A stretch of 64,000 bases of DNA from Marchantia polymorpha subsp. ruderalis (GCA_037833965.1 AP031351.1:12908501-12972500), one strand, 5' to 3'. Positions 1-15,933 are shown, numbered from the stretch's first letter. Notes: generated from the sequence alone by a model not told the origin. Made by a program: numbers and translations.

Positions 1-1107
1 GATAATCAAGTTGGATCCAATGAACCATGCAATAGCAAACGAAAGCAAACGTGTCTAACAAGACATGTAAGTATGAATGATATTCATTATACCCATTCAT
101 CTTCAGCTTAACTATTTGTAATTGAGTCAATTGGAAGCATGACTGCTTGCCGAAAGATTATATATAAGACGGGGAGGGGGTAGATGTTTGTAAAAGATGA
201 TAATGCTCTTCATAGTCGTATCTTCAAACTATAACTCCTCAACAATATGCTTCTACCAGTATATGGTAAAAAAACTTTTCCATATGTTAAGTTTTGAGGA
301 ATCGGTATATCATGCAGAGGCCAACATTTTATTTTAAATGTGAACCCGACCATATTCGAGACCTATCCCCACCCATAGCATTACCTGTACCCACCCATGC
401 TATTCAAATTACGCCAATTGTGTTATGTGTTTACCCGGTTACACCAATTCTTGGTTGGACGTGACAAACACTGCCCATAGCATAACTTGTGCCCACCCAT
501 GGAAAAATAATGTCACCCAAAACCCACGGGCTTGGGTTGGTTTGGGCACCCAATGTTGGGCTCTGATAGCACGTAAAGAGCCATCTTTGCGAGTTGCAGT
601 CATAACGAGATAAAATGGGAGCACATGTCATAGGAATAACAAATCTGATCAGATTATGTTTTTCCTTCTAGAACATTCTGACATTGTGACCACAGTAACC
701 GGTACTGCTTAAACACTTGGCCAGCATAACTGCTACCCTGGGAGTTCTTTCGCCACAGTTGAGGGCCAAGGAACCAGGTCTACATTTAGCCTCAACCAAG
801 GTTCATGAATTTTAAATACGACCTGGATGACGTAGGCCGTAAGTCAATGCATCAGAGGTAAGATTCTGTTCACACACGATTTAGGAGTGAACCGGATCCA
901 GATCCGGAAGAAGCCTTGGCTGGGGAACGCTTTTTAGGCCCCCTTCCCTACTCCCGAGTCCTGAGGTTTATCTTGAGAGAAATCTCAACAACGAACCCTT
1001 TCCAGTTTTGCACTTTCTCTCGAAGAAGTGCAGCAGTGGCTGGTGTGGAGCAGAGCTAATTCTTCGAGCAGCAATTTGTCGATCTTGTTCTAGAGAGAAA
1101 GGAAGAG
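1..1107. other. 5' flank of the reductoisomerase gene
   Basis: No gene is recognised here. The first 700 bases are AT-rich with a locally repeated phrase (cccatagca...cccaccca) near 370-500. The last 150 bases become GC-richer and probably hold the transcription start and 5' leader of the downstream gene. A TATA-like string lies near 159-168, but it is almost 1 kb from the start codon and cannot be tied to it. Confidence 0.5.
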
Positions 1108-4764
<3,657 letters not shown>

Positions 4765-6756
4765 AGCCTGGATGCTTTCCCTAGAAGATTTGTTTGCTAT
4801 ATGTTAAATAGGAAAGGTGGGTATGTTGAGTACCGCGCAGAGACATAGATACGGGTATTTCACCCGATTTTGTCGAGAAGCTGCAGTAGCTTTAGTTGTT
4901 GCAAACAGCAACAGTCAGGAGAGCACTGTCGTATGATTATTGTTAATGTGACGAGAAAATGAAGATTGATATAATTTTCTGACATTACAGTTTTGTCCCT
5001 TGTCACATATGTGATATTTTATTGGTAAGTTCTGAGAAGATAAATTATACGGAGAGGAAAGTTCGATTGTTGGAATTGGGATCGAGGACCTTTGGAACCT
5101 GTGAACCCTACGACCGTATTTTTGGAATGAGAAAAATGCCTTAGCTGGAAATGTGGTGCTTAAATGTTTGAGGTGTAGTGTTCAATTGCGCTTAGGGTGG
5201 GATGTACGTCGGAGTTTTGAGTAACGTAGGCATCCAGTTAATGACGCATGTAGACGAACGAAGACGTAAGCTTCAAGCTCGACCAATTATACGTCAAATG
5301 ATCAGGAGAAAAGTGGCCTCATTACCTCTTTGAGGAAATGAAATAGAGAAAGGACTTCGTAGCCGAAAATAGTGTCCTTCCATTTGGTGAGAGTTTAGAT
5401 GAACAAGACTGTAATTACCTTGGACATGTAGTATCGATACAAAAGTATTGAACGCAGTCAACGGAGGGACGATTTCACGATGAGAGGTGAAAACATTTCT
5501 CGAAGAACGTTGACGAAAATTAGAAATGATGATGTATTTAACGCTTTATTAACAAATTTAATATGACTTCATGAAAATTTACAGTCCCAATGCCGGCTCC
5601 ACTCTTGCAAACTCTGGTACTCATAGCACATACACTCTAAAAAGCCACATCTGCCACATAATACTTGCATTCAGACACAATCTTAAACCTGATTTTCTGG
5701 GTGCATAAAATGTCACTCAATGCACTGAACATTGTAAAACTAAAACGTGTACTTCCCTTTTGCAATCTACTTCGTTCATCCATTGTAAATGCCAAAATTA
5801 AACCCTTGACCATTACAAGTTTGATTTACAGATTGAGAAACTCACATCTCCAAATTTTTTTTAATCTTCTGCAATTAGAGAACGGAAATTAATGCATTCA
5901 ATAAATCATTAATATACGCAATCGTAGTTACAATCTATAAATTTGTAGTTATATCCATAACATACTACTTATTCATATCAACCATCAAAGTTACTCATAA
6001 TAAGGATATGCAAAATATAGTTATATATGTTTGACAGCCATCGTAATTATAAGACATTATGGATATTCGTTTTACATTCTTATGATAGCTTATTATAGTA
6101 GGATACATGAGCTATGGCTTTCTTTTCTTTCTTTCTTTCTCTGCGTGGTGTATTCACTATTTTGAATAGTCAGAGTTCAAACAATCCAAATCCCAAAACG
6201 AGCAATCAAATCATGTGATGCACATGAAGTACAAGAACTGCTTGTAGTTCCAATATTTCAACGCCGCTATAACATATTTACTATCGTGATATTATTGGTA
6301 CCTAGTCGACACTACACTTTAGCTTCATATAAACTCGAAGGGTCTTTGCGTTAAATTCCCTCTATTCTTCGGAATCCTGGAGCCGGATGAAACCATATCC
6401 TTACGTCATATTCCAAAGTGACCGAATAATGTCTCGGTACTTTACCCATTTCACAGTTGGCTCTCCCGCAATGCTTATCTCTATCACGAGCAGAAACTGC
6501 ACGGACATCGACTTGGTGCTTCCACGAACTCATAGATCGGGCCAGCAACTTGGACAGAAACTTGACTCCAAAATTGAGGAGAACCACGCAATGTTCTGCT
6601 CTCGGCGCAACCGCTCGGCATGACAGGCTCGGAATGCCGCCCGCCGAGAGAGAATTCAATGGCATAATCATCCGGAAGCACAAGTGGAAAATCCGGTCAC
6701 GGAAGAAGAATCGGAGCTGGAACGGGAGGGGAGGTCGGGGGAGCTGAGGGGGGAGA
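4765..6756. other. 3' flank of the reductoisomerase gene and AT-rich spacer
   Basis: The first 250 bases are probably 3' UTR. Sequence from about 4709 to about 5890 is repeated at 10160-11400. From 5890 to 6350 it is AT-rich with a small CTTT run near 6120-6140 and no gene. From 6350 it becomes GC-rich, forming the 3' side of the minus-strand gene at 6757-7161. Confidence 0.6.
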
Positions 6757-7161
6757 CTACTGGCAGAACGGAACGCGGTTGTCTTTGGTCGGACATCCGA
6801 CCACCATGTCCGCGTGGTACGTGATGAAACGGAGGTGGGGAGTGTCTTCCGAGACGGCTTTCCACCATGCATCCGATTCTCCAGCTAGAAATCCCCGCCA
6901 GTGAGGGGTCCAGTTGGCGGGGTCCACTTCCTCCCCGAGCCTGCGCTTCAGATAGCCCAGAAATTGGGGCTTCGGCCGCCGGGCACTGATCTCCTTCCTC
7001 TTCTGCGCCCTGAGCGCGGACGCTCGCCTGCGCTCCTCTTGCCTCCTCTCGATCTCCTTGTCCTGGTCAGCAGCCACCGCGCTGCCCGTCGAACTCCCCG
7101 TCAGCAATTCCAACTCCGTGAACAGAGGGTCCCGGCCAGCGCTGCCCTTCGGGAACACCAT
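6757..7161 (-). CDS. Unidentified 134-residue protein, intronless
   Basis: I do not recognise this protein. The reading frame fills a GC-rich island (about 6.6-7.6 kb) inside AT-rich DNA. It opens MVFPKGSAGRDPLFTELE, has a charged Arg/Glu/Lys stretch at about residues 34-60 (QDKEIERRQEERRRA) that could form a helix, and a C-terminal part rich in Trp and aromatic residues (NWTPHWRGFLAGE, DAWWKAVSE). No membrane segment or clear signal peptide is seen. Composition looks like an ordinary soluble protein and not a chance frame, but overlapping frames of 173 and 114 codons exist in the same island, so coding is not proven. It lies between the intact and broken reductoisomerase copies. It could also be an exon of a longer gene. 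Confidence 0.45.
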   Translation of the reverse strand: MVFPKGSAGRDPLFTELELLTGSSTGSAVAADQDKEIERRQEERRRASALRAQKRKEISARRPKPQFLGYLKRRLGEEVDPANWTPHWRGFLAGESDAWWKAVSEDTPHLRFITYHADMVVGCPTKDNRVPFCQ

Positions 7162-9464
7162 GATGTCAATTCGCTACTCCAGGCGTTCGCTATTCGCGTC
7201 GATACTCCATTCTCGCGTCGTCCCTCGTCCCGCCTCCGGACCTAGCTCAGCTGACCAGGGCCGAATCACGAACCGACAATACTCCCACGGCCACGCAATC
7301 GCGACGACCACGATGGAATTGGCCTTGTGGTTGTGGTTTCCACGTGGATCGAGCCGAGCCCAGCAGCGCAGCCCGTGTCGGATGTCGCAGACACGTTTGC
7401 AGGCTTCTGTCAGTGCTTCGCCGTCGGACTGCATGAAATAAGCAGCGCTCTGTTGCGCCCGGCGTTTTGGTGCCGTTGCGTTGTTCAGCTGAAGAGCGCA
7501 GCCAGCGAGACCAAGAAGGGAAGATGTGACGAGCAGTTACAACAGCTTCACACTACCGCTACTACAGTTCTGGGTTGGACGTTTGCAGACCCAATTTCCA
7601 CGACGTAGGGCATTCATGATGGCAACATGCTCGACACAAATATTGTAGAGTATTGGTTGCTACAAGTTTTTTCGAAACAATAGTCGGGTACATCTTACAA
7701 GTCCGAGAAGTTATTTATACTGAGTCACTGAACGTAAATTGGCTTTCGACCCATGTTTTATATCATAATTCTATAGTTTGTACTTGTACATTTACTCCTG
7801 ATGTGATTAATATATGATGTTTGCTATGGCTCTATGGAGAGAATATCTCACATGAAATTAATGTAGAGTCTGTATCGCAATATAGTCATTTTAGGAAAAA
7901 GCTGTAATCGGTTACGGAGAATCATGGTTATGTTGCACACACGGTTATCAAACCTATACTTTGCCATGCTTTTTAGTGATGATGGACGGAGAGCGATTTC
8001 ATATGCAGTTTTAAAACTGTGACTAGACTTCTTCTTTTAGGCAACAAAAGAAATGTCAACATCCAAGATCTGAAAGTATATGGGTTCATTTATAGATCAA
8101 ATTTTTTTACTCTAGTTTTTATGTAAAATAGTCTATATAGATTCATATATATATTAGCATGTTGATCTTGATTTATTTGTTAGAGAGTATGAAATAATCA
8201 ACCATATTAGGACTTAAAAGATATCAAATTTGATTAATTGTATAATCTAGAGAGCGGTTAGTAATCTCCCAGCTTATTCTAATTATTCTTCACCCTACAA
8301 TAATCTAATGCGAATCATTTGAAACCATGACTCTTTGAAGAAAGTACCTGCATCTCTCTTGTACTTCGCATTGTTCCCCAAGGCAAAGTGGTACCTTTTA
8401 GCAAGACTTACTACAAGCCCGTTCACCATGAAGAGGGACAAAATCTGACCGGGACAGATTCACTGTCTAACACCGAAGAGGACATACTTGCAATCATTTT
8501 TGCTGAAGTTCGTGTCCTTTCCAAGAATCTCTCAAGTTTCACCTCGAAGGTATTGGGAAAACTCGTCAGACCCGAGCTAAACCCCACAGATTTCTGTAGT
8601 GTGAGTGATAATTAACAGAGATTGAGCGATAACTAACCACTGCCATAACCTATTGAAGATCAGATTTTTTTTTCTCCCTCGACTGCATATCGTAAATCAC
8701 TTATATAATAAAAGTTACTCATATTTCCATTTTTTTTATAAAACAATTTTTATCATAACCTAAATTGCATATATATTTCATGATCAATAAAAATAATTAT
8801 CATATAATGTATGAGTCCAGATGAAACCTAGAAAAATAAGAAATTAATTTTAAAAAATATTATCGTAAATTTATAAACTATTTATTTAGAAAATTTTTCA
8901 GTTCTCTTTTTGTGAAATATAGAATTCAAAATCAAGTTACAAAATTTTTAGAATTATATTTTTTCTGTGATATAATTAAAATTCAATATCGATTCCATCA
9001 AAAAACTTGATAAGGATTGTTTTCTAATCATATTAAAATTTATAAATTTATTTTTAAAAAACAATAATATGAAAATTTTGGAAATTTTTATATCAAATGT
9101 TAGAAACGTCAAAATAGTTCACGATATTTTGAAACTTTAGGCTTTCTCAATAAATAAACAAATTTTCAGATATCTTTTTGTTTTATTTTATATTAGATTT
9201 CATTCAAAAACATTCATATATTTTTCATTCTAAAATTTTTGCAATGAAAAAAGACTTTTTTTTCGGCATAATTTATGGTTTTGATGCATGACTTATTGCG
9301 AATTGGTTTTCATATCTCTACCTATCTAACAATAATTATAAATCTAGCAACGATTTAGTAGATTAAAAATTTATATTTTAAGAGATTTCTTTATATATTG
9401 GCACATTTATGGGGCTAACAAATTAAAATTGTATTGGAATACAACACCAGGGTAGTTTTAAATA
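7162..9464. other. Spacer: GC-rich part, then AT-rich part
   Basis: 7162-7610 continues the GC-rich island and may be the 5' region of the minus-strand gene. From 7611 to 9464 the DNA is AT-rich. I see no gene; a 75-codon frame at 8388-8615 is the only one of note and I cannot support it. Confidence 0.5.
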
Positions 9465-11400
9465 ATGTAGGAGCCGTGTCGAGAAATGGAGCAACGCAGC
9501 AGCAAATTAAGTCCTTCGATGGCCTGCAACGCCACCAGTTGTTGATTGATTCCTGCTGCACGCAATGGAAGGAAGGGCGGTGCCATGTGTACCCAGGCTG
9601 TTGGCATGCCCGCCACTCGTGGTTCCGAGGTGTGTTCGAATCTAAGGTCTTCAAGAAGGAGAAGATCACACTTGCTGGCGGTGACGAGGTTTGTTTACGC
9701 GCTCTTCTTATTTTCAATTGTGCATTCGTACTTGTGAAGAGTTTACACTTTGTAACCACTAGGATTTCGGTAGGCTTGGGGTATCAGGTATTAGGTATTG
9801 TTTACATGTCAGTTTCTGTCATTTTTAAGGGATGAGATGGAAAGTGCAGTGTAGACTGAGTGCAAGTTGTTTCGTGGGCGCGTGTAGTACATCGTCAGAG
9901 GTGGACTGGACCTATTTCCTCTGCTACCCAAGGCTCTTCAGGGTATCAAGAAGATTGGGGTGATTGGATGAGGTTCTCACGTATGAATCTCACAGCATGT
10001 TTTATAATCATGTTCATTTCCACAGTGTTTAGTAAATGAATAGTTCTATTTCTTGCGACGTTGCTACGATGCATAGGAGAGTACCATTGTTGTCAACATC
10101 GTATGGTCAGCTTACATGGTCTTTTGTGTCTCGCTTGTGCAGGGACCCGCTCAAGCCCATTAACATTGCAGTAACGGCTGATGCAGGTTTCGTGAGACCT
10201 GAGTTACGCCAGTAGAGCCTGGATGCTTCCCTAGAAGATTTGTTTGCTATATGTTAAATAGGAAAGGTGGGTATGTTGAGTACCGCGCAAAGACATAGAT
10301 ACGGGCATTTCACCCGATTTTGTCGAGAAGCTGCAGTAGTTTTAGTTGTTGCAATCAGCAACAGTCAGGAGAGCACTGTCGTATGATTATTGTTAATGTG
10401 ACGAGAAAATGAAGATTGATATAATTTTCTGACATTACAGTTTTGTCCCTTGTCAAATCTGTGATATTTTCTTCGAAAGTTTTTGAGAAGATAAATCATA
10501 CGGAGAGGAAAGTTTGATTGTTGGGATTGGAATCAAGGACCTTTGGAACTTGTGAACCCTACGACCTTCTTCTATGAATAAGAGAAATGTTATTGTTGAA
10601 AGTGTGGTGCATAAATGATTGAAGGGTTGTAATGTAATTGCCCCTAGGGTGGCATGTACGTCGGGTCATTTTGAGTAACGTAGGCATGCACTTAAGGACG
10701 CATGTAGCCGAACGAAGACGTAAGCTTCAAGCTCGACTTATATTATATCGACTTCAAGCTCGAATTATGCGTCATTTGATAAGGAGAACAATGTCCTCAG
10801 TACCTATGAGGAAATGAAACGGGAGAGACTTCGTAGGCCGAAAATAATGTCCTTTCATTGGGTGCGAGTTTAGAAGAATAAGACTCTAATTCCCTTGGAC
10901 ATGTAGTATCGATACAGAGGTATTGAACGCAGTCAACGGAGGGACGATTTTACGATGATAGATAATAGGAAGGAAGGACATTGACGAAGATTACATATGA
11001 ACTGAAACATTTAATGCTCTTCTGACAAATTTGGAATGTCATAACAAAAATTAACAGTCCAAATTCCGGCTATATACTAGCACTTTCTGATATTTATCAG
11101 ACATAAACTCTAAACAGCCATATCTTGCATACATTTATCTCCTTCAGACATAATCTTGATCCTGATTTTTGAGTGCACAGATTGTCACTAATTGCACTAA
11201 ACACTATAAAACTAAGTCTTTTTCTATTTTTTTCTTGAAAAGTGGTTACTACAATCACAACATCTGCATTGTTTGTCCATTCTAAATGCCAAAATGTAAC
11301 CCATGACCACTAAAAGAAAAAAAAAGAGATCTACAGTTTGAGAAATTCACATCTCCAAACTTATTTGAATCTTCTGTAAATGGAAAACTGAAGAAAATGC
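9465..11400 (+). pseudogene. Truncated genomic copy of the ketol-acid reductoisomerase gene and its 3' flank
   Basis: 9465-10159 matches 1169-1889 (most of exon 1, intron 1, exon 2, intron 2, start of exon 3). At the shared string GCTCA(A/G)GCC it jumps to the end of the last exon (4709 onward), including the final codons [14 protein letters not shown] and the stop, then continues through the 3' flank to about 11400 (matching to about 5890). Introns are kept, so this is a DNA-level duplication and not a processed copy. It lacks the first 20 codons, has a net loss of about 32 bases in exon 1 (after GTTGATTG), a changed exon-2 donor (CAC before gt instead of CAG), and lacks exons 4-10. It cannot make the enzyme. 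Identity by eye is about 96-98% near the jump and lower outward. Whether it is transcribed cannot be told. Confidence 0.93.
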
Positions 11401-12792
11401 GTTCCATATGTCATGAACATACAACTGCCTAGTTATCAGCCAATCCGGGGCCTACGAGCATCATACCCGTGCGGTTTGTGGTTAGGGTTTAGGGCTGACT
11501 GCGGCCGAGTGACCGAGAGCTGATAATGGCCTGCCGGATCTGCCTCTAGTGGAGAGGAGGGTGCGCGTCGCCGGAACCTGGCGGAGCTTGTAGAGGGAGG
11601 ATTGGGTTGTGTGCCGTGAGCATCCAGAGGCGGGGGGAGAGAACCCATGCCCCAACAAGACCGACAGCACGAGTGTGTGAGAGAGAGGTGAAGGGCGACA
11701 GAAAGGATAGGAGAGCAGCAGAAGAGTGTAGTGGTGGTGCGCGCTCAAGAGCAAGAGCGAGAGGAGAAGAAGAAGAAGAAGACGAGAGGAGGGAGCGGGT
11801 GGAAACAAAAGCGTACTGGGGAAGCATTTTGAGGAAAGGAACAAGGGAGCGCAGCAAAGGGTGGCTGTCGGACTGAGGGAGAGAGTGAGGAGAGAAGGGG
11901 GTTGGACCAGTCCAGGAGGAGAGCCGGCCCGTAATTCGGGGCATATATTGGCAGACAAGCGGGTTGATAGAAGTCCGCATGCGCAGCGATCTCAATCAAT
12001 TGGAACAGTTGTCGAGTAACTGAGGCGCGACGAGTCGAGAAGAGAAGAGGAGAGGAGGAAGACGAAGAAGAACAAGTAGAGGAGGAAGACGGAGAGAGGG
12101 GGAGAGGGAGAGTGAGACAGAGAGAGAGATACAGAGAGGAGGAGGAGACGGAGAAGAGAAGCGAATCGAAAACATAGGCCCAGGGAAGTACTTGATTGAT
12201 CGCTCGATCGGCCTTGTACAGATCCTTGCTCACCTCGGCGGGCTGCGTCGGGCGATCGCCGATCGGGTCGGTTCTCGCATGCACAGCTCTCGGGAGGCCG
12301 TCGGCGTCTCGGCGATTTATGCGCTCGGCTCGAAGGCTGGAAAACCGAACCCTCTTGGATGATTAGTTTTGTGCCCGCGGAGGGAGTTCCGACCAGAGTG
12401 GACTGGCTTTGGTCATGCATGCTGTAGCGCTTCCTTCCTTTCTTCGTCGTCTGAGTGGTTGAGATCCCGGTTCTTTCGTTCTGCACTTTGAATGCTTTCA
12501 TGTTGTTCCAAGCTTGCGTGCCCGCCCCGCTTTATGCGTTTGTGAGCCTCTTCCCGTGCTCCGGAACTCCGTCCGTCTCTCACGCTGACCTCGTAGCTTC
12601 CCTGAGTTGAGTCGAAACATTCTGACTTTCAGAGCGCTCCGTGCGAACTCCTTGCGTGCTTGAACGAAATTCGGGTTTGCGCTTCGTTTCCCGGCCCGGC
12701 ACGTTCCTGTACAATTCATCGTTGTCGATTCGTTCTGTCTTGCTTCCACATTCGTTCCCGCCTCTCCCGGCGCGTCGTACCTGGTCTTCAGT
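11401..12792 (+). promoter_or_regulatory. GC-rich promoter and GA-rich 5' leader of the VTI1 gene
   Basis: The base composition changes sharply at about 11430 from AT-rich to GC-rich. 11740-12160 is strongly purine-rich on the plus strand (GAGGAGGAAGA-type runs); such GA tracts are common in plant 5' leaders. CpG is frequent throughout. All long reading frames here are low-complexity Ser/Leu-rich antisense frames and are not genes. The transcription start is not determined; it lies probably within the GA-rich block, giving a leader of several hundred bases. Confidence 0.6.
11481..11493. promoter_or_regulatory. Telo-box-like motif
   Basis: TTAGGGTTTAGGG, almost two units of the plant telomere repeat. 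Telo-boxes (AAACCCTAA) are known elements in promoters of plant growth and translation genes. It lies at the edge of the GC-rich block upstream of VTI1. Confidence 0.5.
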
Positions 12793-15700
12793 ATGTCTGA
12801 GATATTCGAAGGCTATGAACGCCAGTATTGCGAGCTTTCCACCAGTCTGTCTCGGAAATGTACATCCACCGGTCTTCTCAATGGAGGTATAAGTCGAATT
12901 CGGCTCTTCCTGTATAATCTGCCTTCCCTCTTTTGCCATTTTTGACAAATTTTGGAATCAATGGGTGGCCGATCTTAGCAGTTTTAGTTATATATCTCGT
13001 TAGGGCGTGAATTGTGCAAGATTTGGAAACATTGTTTTTCTCCTGTCTAGGGCAGAGCCTCACTGCAGGCGCGGGTGGTGAAGTTTTTTGACTACATGAT
13101 TAATCCTAAATATTTCCTGCGAGTGACCTGAATTCGTTCTTCATTACTTTTTGCAGAAGAGAAGAAACAGAAGCTATCAGAGCTCAAGACTGGACTCGAC
13201 GAGGCGGAGGCCTTGGTATGATCTACTTTCATTAGCCATTAACTAGGCTCAAGAGAAATTTCATTGACCTCGAAAGGACCTGCTGAACCCCTGTTCAGCT
13301 GGTCTTCGTTTGGAATATCTGAGTCCTATCCTTGTTGGTTTCGAACTCCATAGTTGTTGAAGCCAATACCGAATTTGAGTTTGACATGTTGGGGTTAGGT
13401 CGAAAAGGATAATCGATGTAAGTCTGTGTGGAGCCGTGTCCGAGTGCGTGCTTGTTTGTGTGGAGGGCAACTTAGGCATCCGTATGCACAGATGGGATGT
13501 GAATTGGCCAATTGTGACCTTCATCTTTTATCTACATAGTGAGGGGGAGTTAAGCATTCAGACTGCCTCGACTGTGCACGCCACGGCGAGTGACATGCAC
13601 ATACTGTAGGTACAGTTTCTTAATTTATGGGTAGGATTTGTTTCTACATACCACCACGCCAATGGAGATATGTGTTACGTATCCTTATATTAACTGTGAT
13701 ACTTATCTGCTTGGTTCTCAATCTTGGGATCGCGAGTTAAATACATTACGACATCGCTTTGCGGTCTGTCTTGGAGGTCTGTCGACGACGGATGTATTGA
13801 CGGGGCATGCATTATGGATGCATATGTGATGTAACGGTCAGGATCGGTTCTTAGGCATTATCTCGAAGTTGGCGTTGTATGTCTTGTACCCTTACCTAGA
13901 TTGTGGTGGCTTGATTTTTTTTTTGGTTCATCCCCTTGTAGCCGCAGTTTTCCTGCATGTGTTCACTCTTGCACGACAAATGCTCCAGTCTTCTTTGGCT
14001 AAATTCTTGCTTAGGTGTGCATGGCTCAAGCTTAATTTCAAAGGGAGGAAGGTTTCAATACCTTCAATTCAATCATTGTAATTCATTGTCAGAAAGTGGG
14101 TTATCGGAGCCACATTTGAAAAGAATCGGGGTTACACATCCGCCATTTATAATCAGGAACGTCTGCATGTCTCTCGGTCGTTTTATGGTCACTCTGTTCT
14201 CTAGTTTGCTTGTCATTTGAAGAGGAGAGTATTGTGTTCGAAGTAGGAGCATTTAAGGCTTGAGGGTTTTCGTATGTGGAATTGGTCTCTTTGCAAGAAT
14301 ATTTCTTAATTCACGAGCGCATGCACTTTCAACAAACTGTTCCTCTTCTCTGAGGAAGCTACTGGAAAATTCCTCTGTGGCTCCTTGATGATGTACACAT
14401 CCTGATCATTGGCAACTTGTTTGATCTGAAGATTCGAAAGATGGATCTGGAGGCCCGAAGCTTGCCGCCAACACCGAAGGCCACACTACTTGCGAAATTG
14501 CGAGAGTACAAGTCCGATTTGAATAATCTGAAACGTGAGGTCAAAAAATCATCAACGAACGATGTATCAGCTTCCAGAGATGAACTGATGGAGGGAGGAA
14601 TGGCAGACTCTGCTTCGGTAAGTGTCCTTTGTTTTCATTCCTAGTGTTTTCAGGTTACCATGCCGTATTTTCTGTTTTCGTTCATGTCTCATATATGGCT
14701 TTGATTGGATTACTTTGTTCTAAAGGTTTGGAGGAAGCAGCACAGTCGATTTCCCTCTCATGACCCTTTTTTTGTGAATTGCTACTAAGTCTCTTGTATC
14801 TGTTGGGACAATGTTCAAATTCTTTTTAAAATAATTTCTATCTCTTCGGACGATCATCTCAGTCAGCTGCAGATCAAAGGGCAAGACTTTTGTTGTCCAC
14901 GGAGAGATTGAACCAGACCGGAGAAAGAGTAAAAGACAGCAAAAAAACGCTACTTGAAACAGAAGAACTCGGTGTCTCTATTCTTCAGGATCTCCATACC
15001 CAAAGACTGAATCTTCTGCATGCACGTGAGACGGTACGTTGATCACACTTTGGGTTTTGCCCTTTGGCCAGAATTTTCAACTTTCAGTTTCTGTGTCTGA
15101 GGGAGGGTCTGTTCTGAAAGGTGTCCTGCGGGGTACACCAAGTCTGTATCTCTGAAGCTGTGAGTTTGCACGTGAAGTCAACACACCTCTGGTCGAGGAT
15201 CTGGTGTGTCCCTTTTTTTTTTCTTTCCATTTCAAAAGCCTCCAACGAGTTGCTCTGGGTGGGAATCAGCTGACGGTCTATCAGACAAATTTTTACACAG
15301 AACATTGTTCGACCTGATTCCGAGTAGCTCAGATATAAAGTGACATGCAATTTGAAACATCATACACACTGGAACTTTTTTCTTTGAAACGAGCCTTTTT
15401 ACCCACGAATTTGGCTGCATAATAGTCACCAATTTTTAAGCAGTGATACACCAAGGAGGAAAACAAAATTCACCTTCAGCATTCAGTTCGCTGCTTTGCT
15501 CAAAGTGCCGTCTTTGCCGTAGAAAAGTGAAGACCATTAGAGTTGAGATTTACATCACATGCGCAATCTCTTCTAGTGACTGTTGTGGATGTATCCTGCA
15601 GTTGCACGGAGTTGATGACAACGTTGGAATTGGCCAGCGCATAATGAAGGGCTTAGGGTTTTGGAAGGGCTTGGGCTTTTAGTGGGTTTGTGGATTTTGT

Positions 15701-15933
15701 TATGGATCCTGATATTGTAATAGTTTAAGACTCTACTGGATATGGGAGCTGACATGTACCGCCGGATGCAGTTGCACGGAGTTGATGACAACATCGGGAA
15801 GAGCAGGCGCATCCTTAATTCAATGGGCCGCAGAATGAGTCGGAACAAGTGGATCATGGGAGGGATCATTGGTGTCCTTATTTTTGCCATATTTTTAGTT
15901 GCGTATATAAAGTTCAGCAGTCGTAGTAAGTAG
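12793..15933 (+). CDS. VTI1: VTI1-type Qb-SNARE, five exons
   Basis: Tail-anchored v-SNARE of the trans-Golgi, endosome and vacuole; pairs with syntaxins in membrane fusion. Exons: 12793-12886, 13157-13215, 14432-14617, 14863-15033, 15772-15933. Phases agree and give 223 residues (Arabidopsis VTI11 has about 221). N-terminal three-helix domain opens MSEIFEGYERQYCELS; the SNARE motif is about residues 130-195 with the 0-layer Gln in LHTQRLN (exon 4); GRRMSRNKW precedes a membrane anchor at about 197-218, and the protein ends SSRSK. The acceptor of exon 3 (CTGAAG) and that of exon 5 (GGATGCAG, no clear pyrimidine tract) are weak. A partial copy of the start of exon 5 lies 170 bases upstream and has a better acceptor. 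Upstream is the GA-rich leader; downstream no gene is seen for 12 kb. Confidence 0.96.
15602..15682 (+). other. Duplicated alternative last exon of VTI1
   Basis: After the acceptor ATCCTGCAG the 21 bases TTGCACGGAGTTGATGACAAC are identical to the start of exon 5 at 15772, then the copies diverge. Spliced from exon 4 the frame is kept and reads LHGVDDNVGIGQRIMKGLG, a few more residues, then a stop at 15680-15682. The product would be 196 residues, with the SNARE motif cut in its second half and no membrane anchor. It could be a used alternative exon or a dead exon copy. Confidence 0.6.

Noticed and set aside
159-168. TATA-like string as promoter of the reductoisomerase gene
   Set aside because: Nearly 1 kb from the start codon, with no intervening leader intron seen.
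548-572. Primer-binding-site-like sequence (minus strand TGCTATCAGAGC) suggesting an LTR element
   Set aside because: Resembles the initiator-Met site of copia elements, but no LTR end abuts it and no internal part is seen.
8388-8615. 75-codon frame, MVPFSKTYYKPVHHEEGQ...
   Set aside because: Isolated in AT-rich DNA, no splice partners or domain seen; could be an exon relic but cannot be supported.
11436-12501. Several minus-strand frames of 70-179 codons
   Set aside because: They are Ser/Leu-rich translations of the GA-rich leader of VTI1, low complexity and mutually overlapping.
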